A stretch of 34,902 nucleotides of DNA from Pelargonium cotyledonis (lineage: Eukaryota > Streptophyta > Magnoliopsida > Geraniales > Geraniaceae), in contig JAYMTA010000211.1 of NCBI GenBank assembly GCA_036897625.1, positions 1-34,902 of the forward strand, in the 5' to 3' direction. The number at the start of each line of letters is the position of its first letter. Position 1 is the first letter of the stretch. This document shows positions 1 through 11,019 of the stretch, in pieces. The notes beneath the pieces are model-generated. The model saw only the letters and a list, made by a program, of their open reading frames with translations, made no database searches and was not told the origin of the DNA. Both the position numbers and the translations under genes were made by a program.

Positions 1-252
1 CCAATGAACATATGTGCTTTAAATTAAAATTTTAAGTTGGTAAAAGTATATTATAAATGGTTTAATTCGATATAAAATTGCTATCTAATTATTCAAAATT
101 TCAAGTTTCATATGAGTAGATAATGACGTTAGTCAAAATCAATTTGTTATAAATCAATTCAAATATGTCATACATTTTTATCATATGAACAATATATTTC
201 GTTATAATTTAGGTTTACTATATCCGTGCAACGCACAGAATTAAAATACTAG
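1..252 (+). mobile_element. 3' end of a Helitron-like element (partial)
   Basis: The sequence before 252 has the layout of a Helitron 3' terminus. A short GC-rich hairpin (CCGTGC-AA-CGCAC, about 224-238) is followed about 10 bases later by CTAG at 249-252, and the next base is T. Helitrons end in a hairpin plus CTRR and insert before T. The hairpin stem is short and has one mismatch (C225 against A237), so the copy is old or the call is marginal. The 5' end lies outside the window and no Rep/helicase coding is visible in the 252 bases present, so it is probably a non-autonomous fragment. Confidence 0.45.
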
Positions 253-471
253 TTGTGAAATACTTTTGACTAATATGTTTGTATTGTCTCTTTTGTTCGG
301 ATAATGAGAGATGACGTTCTTCGTAAATATTTTTTGGTCGTTTTCAATGTATATATTGCTTAAAATTATGCCTATCTGCTACGATAAGTATGGCCAATTA
401 ATTGGAAATTATCAGTCACACGCTTTATCTGCATGTGGGGTTAATGGAGATTATTGTTTTAAATTTTTAGA

Positions 472-576
472 AGGTGATAAATCCACCTCTCAAATGGATA
501 AATCCACCATATTTTGTCATTGATGGACAAAAATACCCTCAATTAAATCTACTCCTATAAATTCCTTAATTCTCTC
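472..576 (+). repeat. Left terminal inverted repeat
   Basis: It pairs with 1676-1780 in inverted orientation over about 105 bp. The best-conserved blocks are the outer AGGTGATAAATCCACCTCTC, the central AAATCCACCATATTTTGTCA, and the inner TTCCTTAATTCTCTC. Scattered single-base differences and small indels separate the arms, so the insertion is not very recent. Confidence 0.75.
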
Positions 577-1675
577 ACCACTCTAATAAAATCTATACTC
601 ATAAATTAACTATTTTTTACCTTCATAAATTAACTATATTTAGATATATTTATAATAAATTAGAATATATTAGATTCGAAATAAATTAATATAAACGAGT
701 CTTTCATTAAAAAAAAACTTAGTTTTACACTAAATATAATTTGGAATTTTTTTTATATATAATTTAATTTGGAGTTTTTTTCATTTGAAAGGAATTTGGA
801 GTTCAATTGATCTTGTTATATTTTTTATTTTTAAATATATATATCATTTTCTCTGGAAATGTGCAAAATGAGAAAAAAAATAAACCAAACCAACAAACGC
901 CCAAGCCGAGCCAAAACTGAACATAGATGGAAGATAAAACGAATGATGGTGGTTCTCACGTCATCGATTTAAAATTTATAATAAAAAAAAATACAACATG
1001 TATTTTGAGGTATAAATATCATATTTTGACGGAGAAAGAAAATATTAAAAAAAAATTCAATGTGGATTATATGGAATACATTATACCAAAAGTAGCACAT
1101 AATAATTTTTTACTATACAAAAAGTAGCAAAAAATCATATATTTATAATAATTAATTAAAAATTGAATCAAACCCAAACTTACGGGTAACTAGAAGAACC
1201 AAATCGAATTCAAATAGTCTAGGACTATCACTACATCGAGTAAAATTTAGATATTTTTATAATCCTACCTGAAATACAATATTGTAAGACGAAGAAATAT
1301 AAAGTATATCTAATGAGAACTCATTTGACAAAAAAAAAAATTACTTGTTTATGTTTATTTTCACGAATTCATTCGTGATTGTGATGTATTTTGAATGCAA
1401 AAAAGAAAATAATAGAAATTAAATCTTCTTTTTCAGTTTGGACTTTTAATAGAAATTACATAACATCTTATTTTATAAAAAAAATGAATTAGCGTCAAAT
1501 TAGAACGAGTCAAAAAATTATTTAAATTCTTTTATTTTGATCATTTTAATTTTTAAGTGACTTAACTTAGAATTAAAATACAATGCTAATTTTTTTGAAT
1601 AATAATATACAATGTTAATTTAGCTAAGGCATATTCATACAATTAATTTGTGGTCTCACCTCTATTTTAATGCCG

Positions 1676-1780
1676 GAGAGAATTAAGGAATAAATACTAC
1701 TAAATTTAATTAGGGGTAATTTTGTCTACTTATGACAAAATATGGTGGATTTAACTATTTGAGAGGTGGATTTATCACCT
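1676..1780 (-). repeat. Right terminal inverted repeat
   Basis: Reverse-complement partner of 472-576. It begins with GAGAGAATTAAGGAA on the inner side and ends at 1780 with TTTATCACCT on the outer side. Confidence 0.75.
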
Positions 1781-1951
1781 CCCAAAATAATATTGGGTTG
1801 AATGACAAGCAACCTAGCAAATGCTGATAAATGAAGTAGTTTCATTTCTTTGGTGAACTTTCACATTGATAGAAGAAGTTTCGAAAGATGTTTCCATATG
1901 AAATACATTTATTTAGGAGGTCCAGATCAATTTTCTTAGACCATCTTGGAG

Positions 1952-2309
1952 GGATCGTCCGCATTCGGCAATATGCCTGGGAATGAGTGGTGCTGGTGTA
2001 GTTATCAGAGATTACAAGGGTTATTGGCTTGGAGGTTTGGCCAAGTTTGTGGGATGGTATGACAGTGAGGCTGCTGAGCTATATGCTCCTAGTTATGCTA
2101 TCAGTTTAGCTTTGAAGCTCAATCTTTTCAAAGTCATATTCGAATTTGATGCTTCTAACATCACCAATCTTATTTACAATATTGATATAACTTCTCATCG
2201 ATTCTCTTCGTTCTTTGATATGGAGTGTAGGAAAAAGCTGATTTAGATTGAAGAACATTGTTTGCTTGCTGTCAAGAGAACTGCCAATAGTGCTGCAGAT
2301 TATATGGCC
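1952..2309 (+). pseudogene. Decayed RNase H-like domain of a LINE-type retroelement
   Basis: The reading GSSAFGNMPG (1952-1981) continues, after a +1 shift at base 1982, as MSGAGVVIRDYKGYW. This is the start of the plant RVT_3/RNase H domain usually found at the C-terminus of non-LTR retrotransposons and as loose genomic fragments. Further family marks are the AEL segment (E-A-A-E-L), a D-A-S strand, and a final R-T-A-N-S-A-A-D helix. A TAG at 2244-2246 interrupts the frame before that helix. With a frameshift and a stop it cannot make a working domain. No reverse transcriptase part is visible upstream. Confidence 0.65.
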
Positions 2310-2983
2310 TCTACCCTAATGACTTGGTTAATTCCAGTTTTATTTTGCATCCGCCTGTGGGTGTTTTGAACTTTCTTTCTATGGTTTGTAATATAATTTT
2401 CTTGCCTTAATGAAGTCTGGTTTGTTTTCATCATAAATATATATTTTTTGAGTTCTTTGCTTGGAAATTACTTGAACTATTCTTGTCCCAAAATTTTCTC
2501 CACAAATTCTTGAAGTGATTATTTCCATTATCAATATTTACTCAAATAAAGAATATTTTAAGTTTGAATCCTCCTTGTCTCGTGTCATATAACAACAAAA
2601 GATACCACAAAATTATGTAATTATAAAAGAGTTTAGTTTGTTTACTAAAACTACTTGTATCCATGCATCAGTGACAGACTGACAGCTAGTGTTACAAAGT
2701 TGAGCTTGAGGTAAAAATATCTATTTTTTTCTTGGAATCTTCTTTGGCTACATGACATCCGAGTATTATACAATACAAATCATGTGTGGTTTCATTTTCA
2801 TATCACGTGATCTGTAAATTAATGGTTGCATTTAATTATAATCTTTTATATCTTGCATTCAGTAAATTAAGAAATGTCATAAGATGCTTCCAAGAAACTA
2901 CAACTATTAGTATACTACATGAGTGGTTGGTGATGATCTTCTTCTTCACATTGACCAAACAAACTGATCCGTAATATTTTCTG
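2310..2983. other. Gene-free spacer upstream of the aminotransferase pseudogene
   Basis: AT-rich sequence without a credible coding frame, RNA gene or clear repeat. The last part presumably carries the promoter of the pseudogene at 3083; a TATTTATATA run lies just downstream, near 2998-3007. Confidence 0.5.
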
Positions 2984-4290
2984 GTGTGTGTGCATATATT
3001 TATATATTCGCTTGGCTTGTTGTTTGAGACTCAGTTGCAGCAGCTGGAGCTTCCTTCTTCTCCTCGCCGGACTTCACTTGAAATGGAGGACGGAACGAAG
3101 AAATGGAATTTTCAGGGCAACGAGTCGATAGACTCGGCGGGTGCTGTAAGCGTCCGGAGCATCGTGATGAAGGTGATGGGTAGTCTGAATCAGGAGGACG
3201 GTCGGGGGGTGGTTCCTATGGGCCACGGCGACCCCTCCTCCTTCCCATGCTTCAGCACAACCCCGGACGCCGAGGACGCCGTTGCCGAAGCTCTCCGGTC
3301 TGCTAAATACAACAGCTACGCACCCACCGATGGTATTCTCCCAGCTAGGAGGTACAACTTTTCTTCCTGTAGATATGTGAACATATTAGCTAATGAAGCA
3401 TATGTATATCTCCCACTTTCTTGTATATATGTTTTTTTTTTCTTCTCTACTCGGGTTCTCAATTAGGTTTTATTATCCAGTAGTGGATTGAGTACTTGGT
3501 TTCTCGATGAAAAAAATTGTTACAATTCAAACTGCTAGTAAAAAACTCATAAGTTTGTATTTTGTGACTTTTGATTGATTCAAAAGTTCATTGAGAGACA
3601 ATATGTCTTTTTATGGCAAGATTTTATATTTATATTTTAAATATTGTATTTCAACTATATTGACCAAAAATCTTTCAATAAAAACATGTGTGATTTTTGG
3701 CTTGGACCATTATTTAGGCCCTTGTTCCCGCTTTTGTCAAGTTTAATAGAGTCGAACAAGAACTGATCAATGCCTCGTGATGTTGCATTTGTTCTTACTT
3801 GGTGGTAGAAGGACTAGTTAATAACAAAATTCTTGTAACAATGAAAACACCTTCTGGTGAGGGGTATCACCCTCTTCCTTCAAACTTATAAATTTCACCT
3901 CAAACCGTCGGTAAGAAAGCTCGAACTCGAGACATAAGAAGAAATCCAAACAGCAAACCTCTTAGCTCAACATGCCTTGGTGACTTATTTTCTTAGCTCC
4001 AATGTATGATTTCAACACGCTTGTATGGAACTGTAGACGTTGCATTAGGTTCCACATCTTGTATATGAAACCATGGATGAAGATATTATAACTAACACAT
4101 TTGACCTTGTTATTTTTATATTACAGGGCCATTGCGGATCATCTCTCTGAAGACCTCCCAAGCAAGCTATATCCTGATGATGTTTATCTTACGGTTGGAT
4201 GCACACAATCAATCGAGATACTATTATCAGTCCTTGCCTTCCCTGGTGCCAACATTTTATTGCCAAGACCAGGCTACCCGTTCTATCAAG

Positions 4291-4888
4291 TGTCGGGAAC
4301 GTAACGCAGAAAATTCCAAAATTTTGTTTGAACCTAATAGGAAGTAATTAAATAGAGCATAATCCAGCAACCACAAATATTCAATTCTGGTCACTAATCA
4401 CCAACACATGTAAAAGCAAGCAACCCAAAGAACACAAACAATTTTTATGTGGAAAGCCAAAGCAGGAAAAACCACGGGATCGGAGTCCACCTCAAAATCT
4501 CCACTATCAACTATAATGGGAATATACAATTGTTCTCTCTAGATATAACTAGAGACATACACAATCATCATATACTTAGAACAATCATCAAGTACAAAAA
4601 TTCCTCCGGTGAAAACGTAGGTATCGACGAGGTAAAGAAGTAGCTTAAATATCGGAGCAATCCAACGGTCAGATCTCCGTGGATGGCCGTTGCAAGGTGG
4701 CTGGTTCAAGCTGGAATTTTCCAGCAAAACCCTCTCTCTCTTTTCTATTTTTCTCTCTCGTTTTTGTCCTCTCTTACTTACTGATTCAGTAGCTACATGA
4801 GGGGATAATATCAACTCCTAACTTACCATTTTCTTTTATGGGCTTGACCCAATTAAATGGCCAAATAGGAAATGACCCAAACCCAACA
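4291..4888. mobile_element. Solo-LTR-like insertion in exon 2 of the aminotransferase pseudogene
   Basis: This 598-bp block is absent from the sister gene. It starts TGTCGGG and ends CCCAACA, an imperfect TG...CA inverted end as in LTRs, and it has no coding content. An internal stretch (TTTATGTGGAAAGCC ... GGAAAAACCACGGGATC, about 4445-4481) resembles leader-like sequence often seen in plant copia-type LTRs; that is a general impression, not a database match. Flanking pentamers are TCAAG and TCCAC, only three of five identical, so a target-site duplication is not proven. Removing exactly 4291-4888 restores an exon of the same length as the intact copy (340 bp). Confidence 0.6.
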
Positions 4889-5712
4889 TCCACGCCGCAT
4901 ACTCCGGTCTTGAAGTCCGGTACTTTGATCTTCTTCCGGAAAAGGGTTGGGAGGTTGATCTTGATCAAGTTGAAGCTCTTGCGGACGAGAAAACTGTGGC
5001 CATTGTTATATTGAACCCGGGAGATTCTTGTGGAAATGTCTATACATACCAGCACTTGAAGAAGGAGAGTTCAGCTGATTTGGAGATTACATTTTTGGAA
5101 TTTTTAATGTTGGAATTTTGTTCTAATATTTTGAATTAGGTTGCGGAGACAGCAAGTAAGCTTGGGATCACTGTAATTTCTGATGAAGTTTATGCACATC
5201 TCAATTTTGGAAGCAACCCATTTGTCCCAATGGGAGTGTTTGGGTCAATTGTGCCTGTCTTAACAGTTGGGTCCATATCGAAGAGATGGGTTGTACCTGG
5301 TTGGCGGCTGGGTTGGATTGTGAAACATGACCCCTATGGCTTCCTTACCAAATCTGGGGTGGGTTCATTCCCTTCTGTCTTTGTACAACCACTAACATAT
5401 TATGTGCATGCATTCTTCTTCTTCTTCTTCATTGTATGCTAGTTTGCGATAGCATGTGTACTACAAGTAAAGTCAGTCATTTTCTTGTTTTTCTGTTGTA
5501 AATTGTTGCAGTATTTTAATTTTATAGACGTAGTAGCTTGATTCTACTTCTTTGATGGAGGTTAAAGTACGTTTCTCACTGATGAAAGTTTTGTCTTTGT
5601 TTTCTCATTGGAAGTCGCTTTTTACATTATGAGTGGTATGATGTGGTGGCGCCTCGGGTTATTGAAACAAGTACTATTCAAGTAATTAGTTGGAGAATGG
5701 ATCGGGGTAATG

Positions 5713-5880
5713 GTGAAATCTAAAGCGTTTCAAGTCATAGAAGCCGTGGAGACTGGGGAGGGTAACATTACTTTTAGTTTGATTGCGGATGATATTTTAA
5801 ATCTTAACTTTGGCAGAACAAATTTTTGTACTGTTAATAGATTTGCATAACATGTGGCTCATGCTAGAAAAGAAATCTTT
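5713..5880 (+). pseudogene. Second RNase H-like retroelement fragment, inside intron 3 of the pseudogene
   Basis: In the frame starting at 5713 the translation runs from SKAFQVIEAVETGEG through LIADDILNLNFG to FCTVNRFA, a stop (TAA, 5848-5850), then HVAHARKE in the same frame. The order (D/S-K...QVIEA, an I-x-D-I helix, FxxVxR, then xxNxVAHxxA) is that of the C-terminal half of RVT_3/RNase H in plant LINE-type elements; the stop sits where the usual Asn before VAH would be. It is dead and has no role in the aminotransferase. No target-site duplication was identified. Confidence 0.5.
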
Positions 5881-6757
5881 TTTAGTTTCCTTCTCTGGTT
5901 TGAAGAAAATTTCAAATCTGTTCATGCTTGTTCATAATTAATAATATAAATTACTTTAAAAAACATATTATGTATATAATGAACCAACATATACTGATAT
6001 TGACTTCAATAGAATTATAAATCAATGATTTATTCTTCTCAGGTGATTCATTCTCTCATTGGCTTTCTTAACATCACTACCGACCCGGCAACTCTTATAC
6101 AGGTTGGTAACCAAAGTAACTGTACACTAATTACGTTATTCATCTTCATTCCCCTAAAAAAAGTCTTACAATGTGGTTCATGTAATAGGGTGCTGTTCCT
6201 CAAATCATTGAAAGAACCAAAGAGAATTTCTTTTCTAAGATTGTGAACTTACTAAGAGAAACAGCTGACAAATGTTATGAACGACTCAAGGAGACCCCTT
6301 GCATCAGTTGTCCACACAAGCCAGAAGGGTCGATGTTCGTAATGGTGCGTGAATTAGTTTGCTATTTGACATGACCGGTCTGTCTGCTCCTAAACGCGAG
6401 CTCAAATCTTCTTAACACCAAAATATTTTTGCATGTGAAGCTAAATTTGTTATGTTTGGAAGGCATTAGTGATGACATGGAGTTCTGTCTCAAGCTAACG
6501 GAGGAGGAATCAGTAATCGTATTGCCAGGTACAGAGAGAACAGTACATATCAAAGTAAAAACTTCTTAATTGGGTATATATTTGAGTGTTTGTATCTGTT
6601 CCTGCTAATTGGCACACAATAATACATATATATTGCAGGGATTGGACTGGGAATGAAGAACTGGCTTCGCATAACTTTTGCGATCGAGCCTTTGGTTCTT
6701 GATGAGGGCCTTCGCAGGATCAAAGCCTTCCACCAAAGGCATGCCAAGAAGCAATGA

Positions 6758-7387
6758 GATGCGACTAATTGTATCTGTTGCATCTCGTTCTCTAATAATA
6801 AGATCAGTTATTGTGACCAACTTCGTGTTGGTTGTTTCTCTTGAGGTCTCAAGCTCAAGTCTCGAATGTTACGCTTGAAAAAAAAAATTTTCATGTGTTG
6901 TGAGTTATGGGAAAGATTGGTTGTTGGTGCCAAATTTTTGTTGGATCTCATGAATATGTATTTGCTATTTTGGGTACTGTAGATGAAGCTTATATCAAGC
7001 TCGTATCAAATGAGTTTGATTCAAACATTTATTACTTGTAATGATAAAATTTGGGAAAAAAACAAGACTACTGTTTCAAATATGAATAATTGGGGATTAA
7101 TGCAACACAAGGAATCTGAAAATTAACTGCTGAATTTAGAATCTTTATTCTTGCCAGATTAGAGCGATTAATATACCGTACGTGAGGGTGAGGTGATATT
7201 TTTTCATGACATCGGCAATAGAAAATGAATGGGATGCTTTCAGTATCTTCTATATATGTAGATCTAAACTAGACTTATTTGTCCGGACTCGGACTCAGAT
7301 TCAGTCACAGCCACACAGAGACTCAGTCACTCACTCGGCTCTCATCGAAAGAGCAGCCGGCCGGCGCCTCCTCCGACTTCACTTCAA
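6758..7387. other. Spacer between tandem aminotransferase copies: 3' tail of copy 1 and promoter of copy 2
   Basis: The first part (to about 6975) matches the 3' untranslated sequence after the intact copy: a GGGAAAGATTGGTTGTTGGT block near 6909 recurs near 11307. This shows that the duplication included the 3' flank. The remainder is the promoter and 5' untranslated region of the gene starting at 7388. No separate gene is seen. Confidence 0.6.
7251..7257 (+). promoter_or_regulatory. Probable TATA box of the intact aminotransferase gene
   Basis: TATATAT lies about 135 bp upstream of the ATG at 7388, a sensible distance for a TATA box plus a ~100-bp leader. It is the only good TATA in the proximal upstream sequence. 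Placement is by motif only. Confidence 0.4.
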
Positions 7388-10300
7388 ATGGAAAACGGAG
7401 CGAAGAAATGGAATTTCGGGGGCAACGAGCGGATTGACACGGCGGGTGCTGTGAGCATCCGAAGCGTCCTCAATAAGGTCATGGCTAAGCTCAATCCGGA
7501 AAATGGCCGGACCGTCGTTCCTCTCGGCCACGGCGACCCCTCCGTCTTCCCCTGCTTCCGCACAACCCCAGACGCCGAGGACGCCGTCGTCGATGCTGTC
7601 CGCTCCGCCAAATACAACTGCTATGCACCCACTGATGGTGTTCTTCCGGCGAGGAGGTATTCAAGTTTTCTTCCTAAATCTGTAATCATATAAACATATG
7701 AGCTTTATATTTAATGATGCAACTGTATATCTCTCTCTCGATTTGTTGCATGATTTTAAAATTCATGTTCTTAATTTTTATCATTTGGTACTCAATGAAG
7801 AAATTTGTAACAGGGACTCATCTAGATTTCGTGTTACATTCGTTTGTGGATATGTATAAGGATAGGTTTAGTGTAACATATGCATTTCTATCAAATATCC
7901 TCTTGGTATGTCAGTTCAAGCTCATGGCTTTTGATACTTGGTTGTAAAGAGACTAATTGGGTACTTTAGGGACTAATTTCATATAAGGTTGATTTAGAAC
8001 TCATGGTGCGCCTAATTAACTAGGTCAACTCCAAAAATGGTTTATCTTTAGAACTCCAAATCTTGCCACCTTGAACCTATGATGGAGGATCACACGTGTA
8101 ATCCAGTGTTGCTGCATTGGAATCCACATCGGACATGACAATAACAATAAGAATCTCTACTAGGGAATCAATGAGCTACAAAGAGTGTAACAATAAGAAT
8201 CTCTACTATGAACCCCCCAACAGTGCAGTGGATCGAACTAGATGGTCGTGGACCTTTTATGACTTTTTGGACTCTATGGTGTGACGGTCGAGGTACACGT
8301 GTCATGGGGTGATTGACCATCCAATTTTATGAATTTTTGCGTGGCATCATGTAGTATTTGGATTAAATTCTTGAAATGGAATGGAAATGAGATTCTCATT
8401 CCAAATCATGAAATGGAATCTCATTCCGATTTTTGATTCTCATTTTTGAACATTTTTTTTTTAAATCCAAACCGCTACCTATGAGAATGGGATGTTTTAA
8501 TTTTTATTTTGTTGCTGTACTTCTTAGGCATGCTGGTGTTGTACTCTTTATAGATTAGCTCTCACTATGGAAAATTCTATAATTGTTTGAAATTTGGTTG
8601 TGGAGATGGCATATTGGAGTCTGTACGGAAGTGGTAGTATCTTCTTTTACTTTATAAAACCATGGAAGGAGATATTAATATATTTGACCTTGTTATATTA
8701 TAGGGCCATTGCGGAATATCTCTCTAAAGATCTCCCAAGCAAGCTATCTCCTGATGATGTTTATCTTACAGTTGGATGCATACAATCAATAGATGTACTA
8801 GTATCAGTCCTTGCTTGCCCTGGTGCCAACATTTTATTCCCAAGACCAGGCTTCCCGTACTATGAAGGTCGTGCTGCATATACTGGTCTTGAAGTCCGGC
8901 ACTTTGATCTTCTTCCAGAAAAGGGTTGGGAGGTTGACCTTGATGGGGTGGAAGCCCTTGCAGATGAGAATACTGTGGCCATGGTTATAATAAACCCAGG
9001 AAATCCTTGTGGAAGTGTATACACACACCAACACTTGAAGAAGGTGAGGTCAACTGATTAGGAGATTGCACATAATTTATGATATGAAACTTTGAGTTTC
9101 ATTGAAAAAATAGTTGCAGAAGGTCCTTCTTCTTCTTCTTGCATAAGTTTCATTTTTTTTTCTTTTAAATTTTCATCCTTGAGTGAAGTTACTTCCTCGA
9201 GTAATTTTGGATGATAGATTGATAGGCTAATTGGACCAAACTTTTTTGTTTTTTGGTATTTTGAATTTGAAATATGAGTTTTCTATAGCAGCAAAGAATG
9301 TAGAAATGAGTATGTTTAACAATCAGCCTTTTTATGTTAGAATTTTGTTCTAATATTTTGATCTAGGTTGCAGAGACAGCAAGTAAGCTTGGGATTACTG
9401 TAATTGCTGATGAAGTTTATGCTCATCTCAATTTTGGAAGTAATCCATTTGTCCCAATGGGAGTGTTTGGATCAATTGTGCCTGTCATAACAATTGGGTC
9501 CATATCAAAGAGATGGATTGTACCTGGTTGGCGGCTTGGTTGGATTGTAAAAAATGACCCCAATGGCATCCTTACAAAATCTGGGGTTTGTTGCTTCATT
9601 CCCTTTCTATCTTCTGAATAACCATTAACATATTATATATAATGAGGCCACATATACTCTGCAGAAAACTAATATCGACTTAAATAGTATTATAAATCAT
9701 GGTTTTATTCTTCTCAGGTGATTCACTCTATCATTGGCTATCTTAATATCACTACCGACCCGGCAACTGTCATTCAGGTTGGTAACCGAAGTGCTTATCC
9801 TGAAGAGCATCATATTATGTTTACGTGCCGTGGAATTCCATTTTATTTCCTGTGCATGCATTTTCACTTTTTCACTTATTCCTGTAAGCTTAATTTGTAA
9901 AATCAAGTCTGCATTGTACATGCTTACTTGTTCATCTTTCATTCCCTTTAAAAAGTCTTATAATGTGGTTCATGTAATAGGGTGCCATTCCTCAAATCAT
10001 TGAAAGAACTAAAGAGGAATTCTTTTCTAAGATTGTCAACATACTGAGAGAGACAGCAGACAAATTTTATGAAGGACTCAAGGAGATCCCTTCCATTACT
10101 TGTCCACACAAACCAGAAGGATCCATGTTTGTAATGGTACGCGCATTAGTTAGCTATTTCACATGATCAGTCTGCTCTAAAATGTGAGCTCAAATCTTCC
10201 TAATACCAAAATGTTTTGCAGGCGAAGCTAAATTTGTCATGTTTGGAAGACATTAGTGATGATATGGAGTTCTGTCTCAAGCTGGCTGAGGAGGAATCAG

Positions 10301-11001
10301 TCATCATAATGCCAGGTAGAGAATAATTAAAAATTAAAAGCTTCTTGCTCTTAATTAAATGGATCAAAGTTCTAGTCATAGCATTAGATTTTCTTTCCTT
10401 CCTTGCAAGCTTTTCACCTCTCGGGGACTGAAGGTACTTAGTGTCTCAGCTTGTATGATATTTGTCAAGGCAGTGGAATTAAGGAGATCTCCATACATGA
10501 ATCACCCAAATCACTTGTATAGATTAGCGCGCCTCAGACCTCTATCGATGTTAAAGCATAAATTGAATGTGTTTTCTCAAATAAAATCCTCAAATCGATC
10601 CTTGGCCTTCCATTATTAAGTGTAATTAGCCCATTAAGCTATATTCCAAAGGGAGTGTTTAGATATCTGGCTGTCTTTAACCAAATCCCAAACCTCAATC
10701 AACTTTCCCAACATACAATTTGAACTAATCTATCCCAACTTAACACTTGAAAATTTAAAAGGCTTAGCCTACTTTAGTTGCATTTGAAGTTTGCTCTAAA
10801 TCGTTTTTGGGAGAACTACAACTACTTGGGCATTTTGTGGTTGAATCTGAACTTACTAATTAGCACACAACATATATTGCAGGGGTAGCTGTGGGAATGA
10901 AGAACTGGCTTCGTATAACTTTTGCCATCGAGCCTTCATTTCTGGATGAGGCCCTTGGCAGGATAAAAGCCTTCCACCAAAGGCATGCCAAGAAGCAATG
11001 A
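7388..11001 (+). CDS. TAT: Tyrosine aminotransferase-like PLP enzyme (intact copy)
   Basis: Seven exons: 7388-7656, 8704-9043, 9367-9585, 9718-9777, 9981-10136, 10222-10315 and 10883-11001. All have GT-AG borders and joined phases, giving 418 aa, the usual size of plant tyrosine aminotransferases. The enzyme transfers the amino group of tyrosine or related amino acids to a 2-oxo acid, feeding tocopherol, plastoquinone or specialised phenolic metabolism; substrate preference cannot be read from sequence.

Visible fold-type I marks are [12 protein letters not shown] near the N-terminus, NPGNPCG (187-193), ADEVY (217-221), SISKRW with the PLP lysine K251, GWRLG with R259, and the substrate-carboxylate arginine R390 in NWLRITFA. 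No signal peptide is evident, so it is probably cytosolic. The first ATG after a TATA box and a short leader is used as start. It is the working partner of the pseudogene at 3083. Related nicotianamine aminotransferases cannot be fully excluded. Confidence 0.93.
8143..8208 (+). repeat. Short direct repeat in intron 1
   Basis: The 20-mer AACAATAAGAATCTCTACTA occurs at 8143-8162 and 8189-8208, offset 46 bp. It is too short to call an element; it looks like a local duplication with a diverged middle. Confidence 0.7.
8352..8477. mobile_element. Possible small MITE in intron 1 of the intact aminotransferase gene
   Basis: Ends read TAGTATTTGGATTAAA and, in reverse complement, TAGCGGTTTGGATTTAAA, an imperfect terminal inverted repeat. 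The interior has self-complementary GGAATGGAAATGAGATTCTCATTCC-like blocks. The corresponding intron of the sister pseudogene is shorter (775 bp against 1047 bp), consistent with an insertion. No firm target-site duplication is seen, and related GAGAATGGGAT sequence just outside makes the right border uncertain. Confidence 0.35.
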
Positions 11002-11019
11002 AGATTACTTTGGAGTTAT

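Larger units (their letters stand above)
472..1780. mobile_element. Non-autonomous DNA transposon with long terminal inverted repeats
   Basis: The two ends are inverted copies of each other over about 105 bp. The outer tip reads AGGTGATAAATCCACCTCTC at 472 and is repeated in reverse complement ending at 1780. The 1.1-kb interior is AT-rich and has no recognisable transposase, so the element cannot move itself. Long TIRs of this kind suggest a Mutator-like or similar family. I could not find a clean target-site duplication: both flanks are A/T-rich runs that do not match well. The family is therefore unassigned. Confidence 0.7.
3083..6757 (+). pseudogene. Tyrosine aminotransferase-like pseudogene (copy 1 of tandem pair)
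   Basis: A PLP-dependent class I aminotransferase related to plant tyrosine/nicotianamine aminotransferases. Exons that can be traced are 3083-3351, 4127-5064 (interrupted), 5140-5358, 6043-6102, 6189-6344, 6435-6528 and 6639-6757, exactly matching the exon phases of the intact copy at 7388. The PLP lysine motif SISKRW (Lys codon 5281-5283), NPGDSCG and NWLRITFA are still readable.

Three lesions break it. A 598-bp LTR-like insertion (4291-4888) splits exon 2 and brings a TAA within five codons. The exon 2 donor GT is GA at 5065-5066. The intron 5 acceptor AG is AT at 6433-6434. The exon bodies outside these are in frame and free of stops, so decay looks fairly recent relative to the duplication. 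A truncated protein ending in exon 2 is possible but would lack the PLP lysine. Confidence 0.85.

Noticed and set aside
2984..3082. Longer N-terminus of the first aminotransferase from an upstream start
   Set aside because: The upstream codon is GTG, not ATG; MEDGTKKWNF matches [10 protein letters not shown] of the sister gene.
4291..4888. The 598-bp block as a gained intron
   Set aside because: A GT can be found at 4290-4291 but there is no AG near 4888 that rejoins the frame, and the ends are LTR-like.
5780..5850. IADDILNLNFG as a duplicated aminotransferase exon 3
   Set aside because: It resembles [12 protein letters not shown] briefly, but the longer context (QVIEA upstream, NRFA and HVAHARKE downstream) fits an RNase H domain much better.
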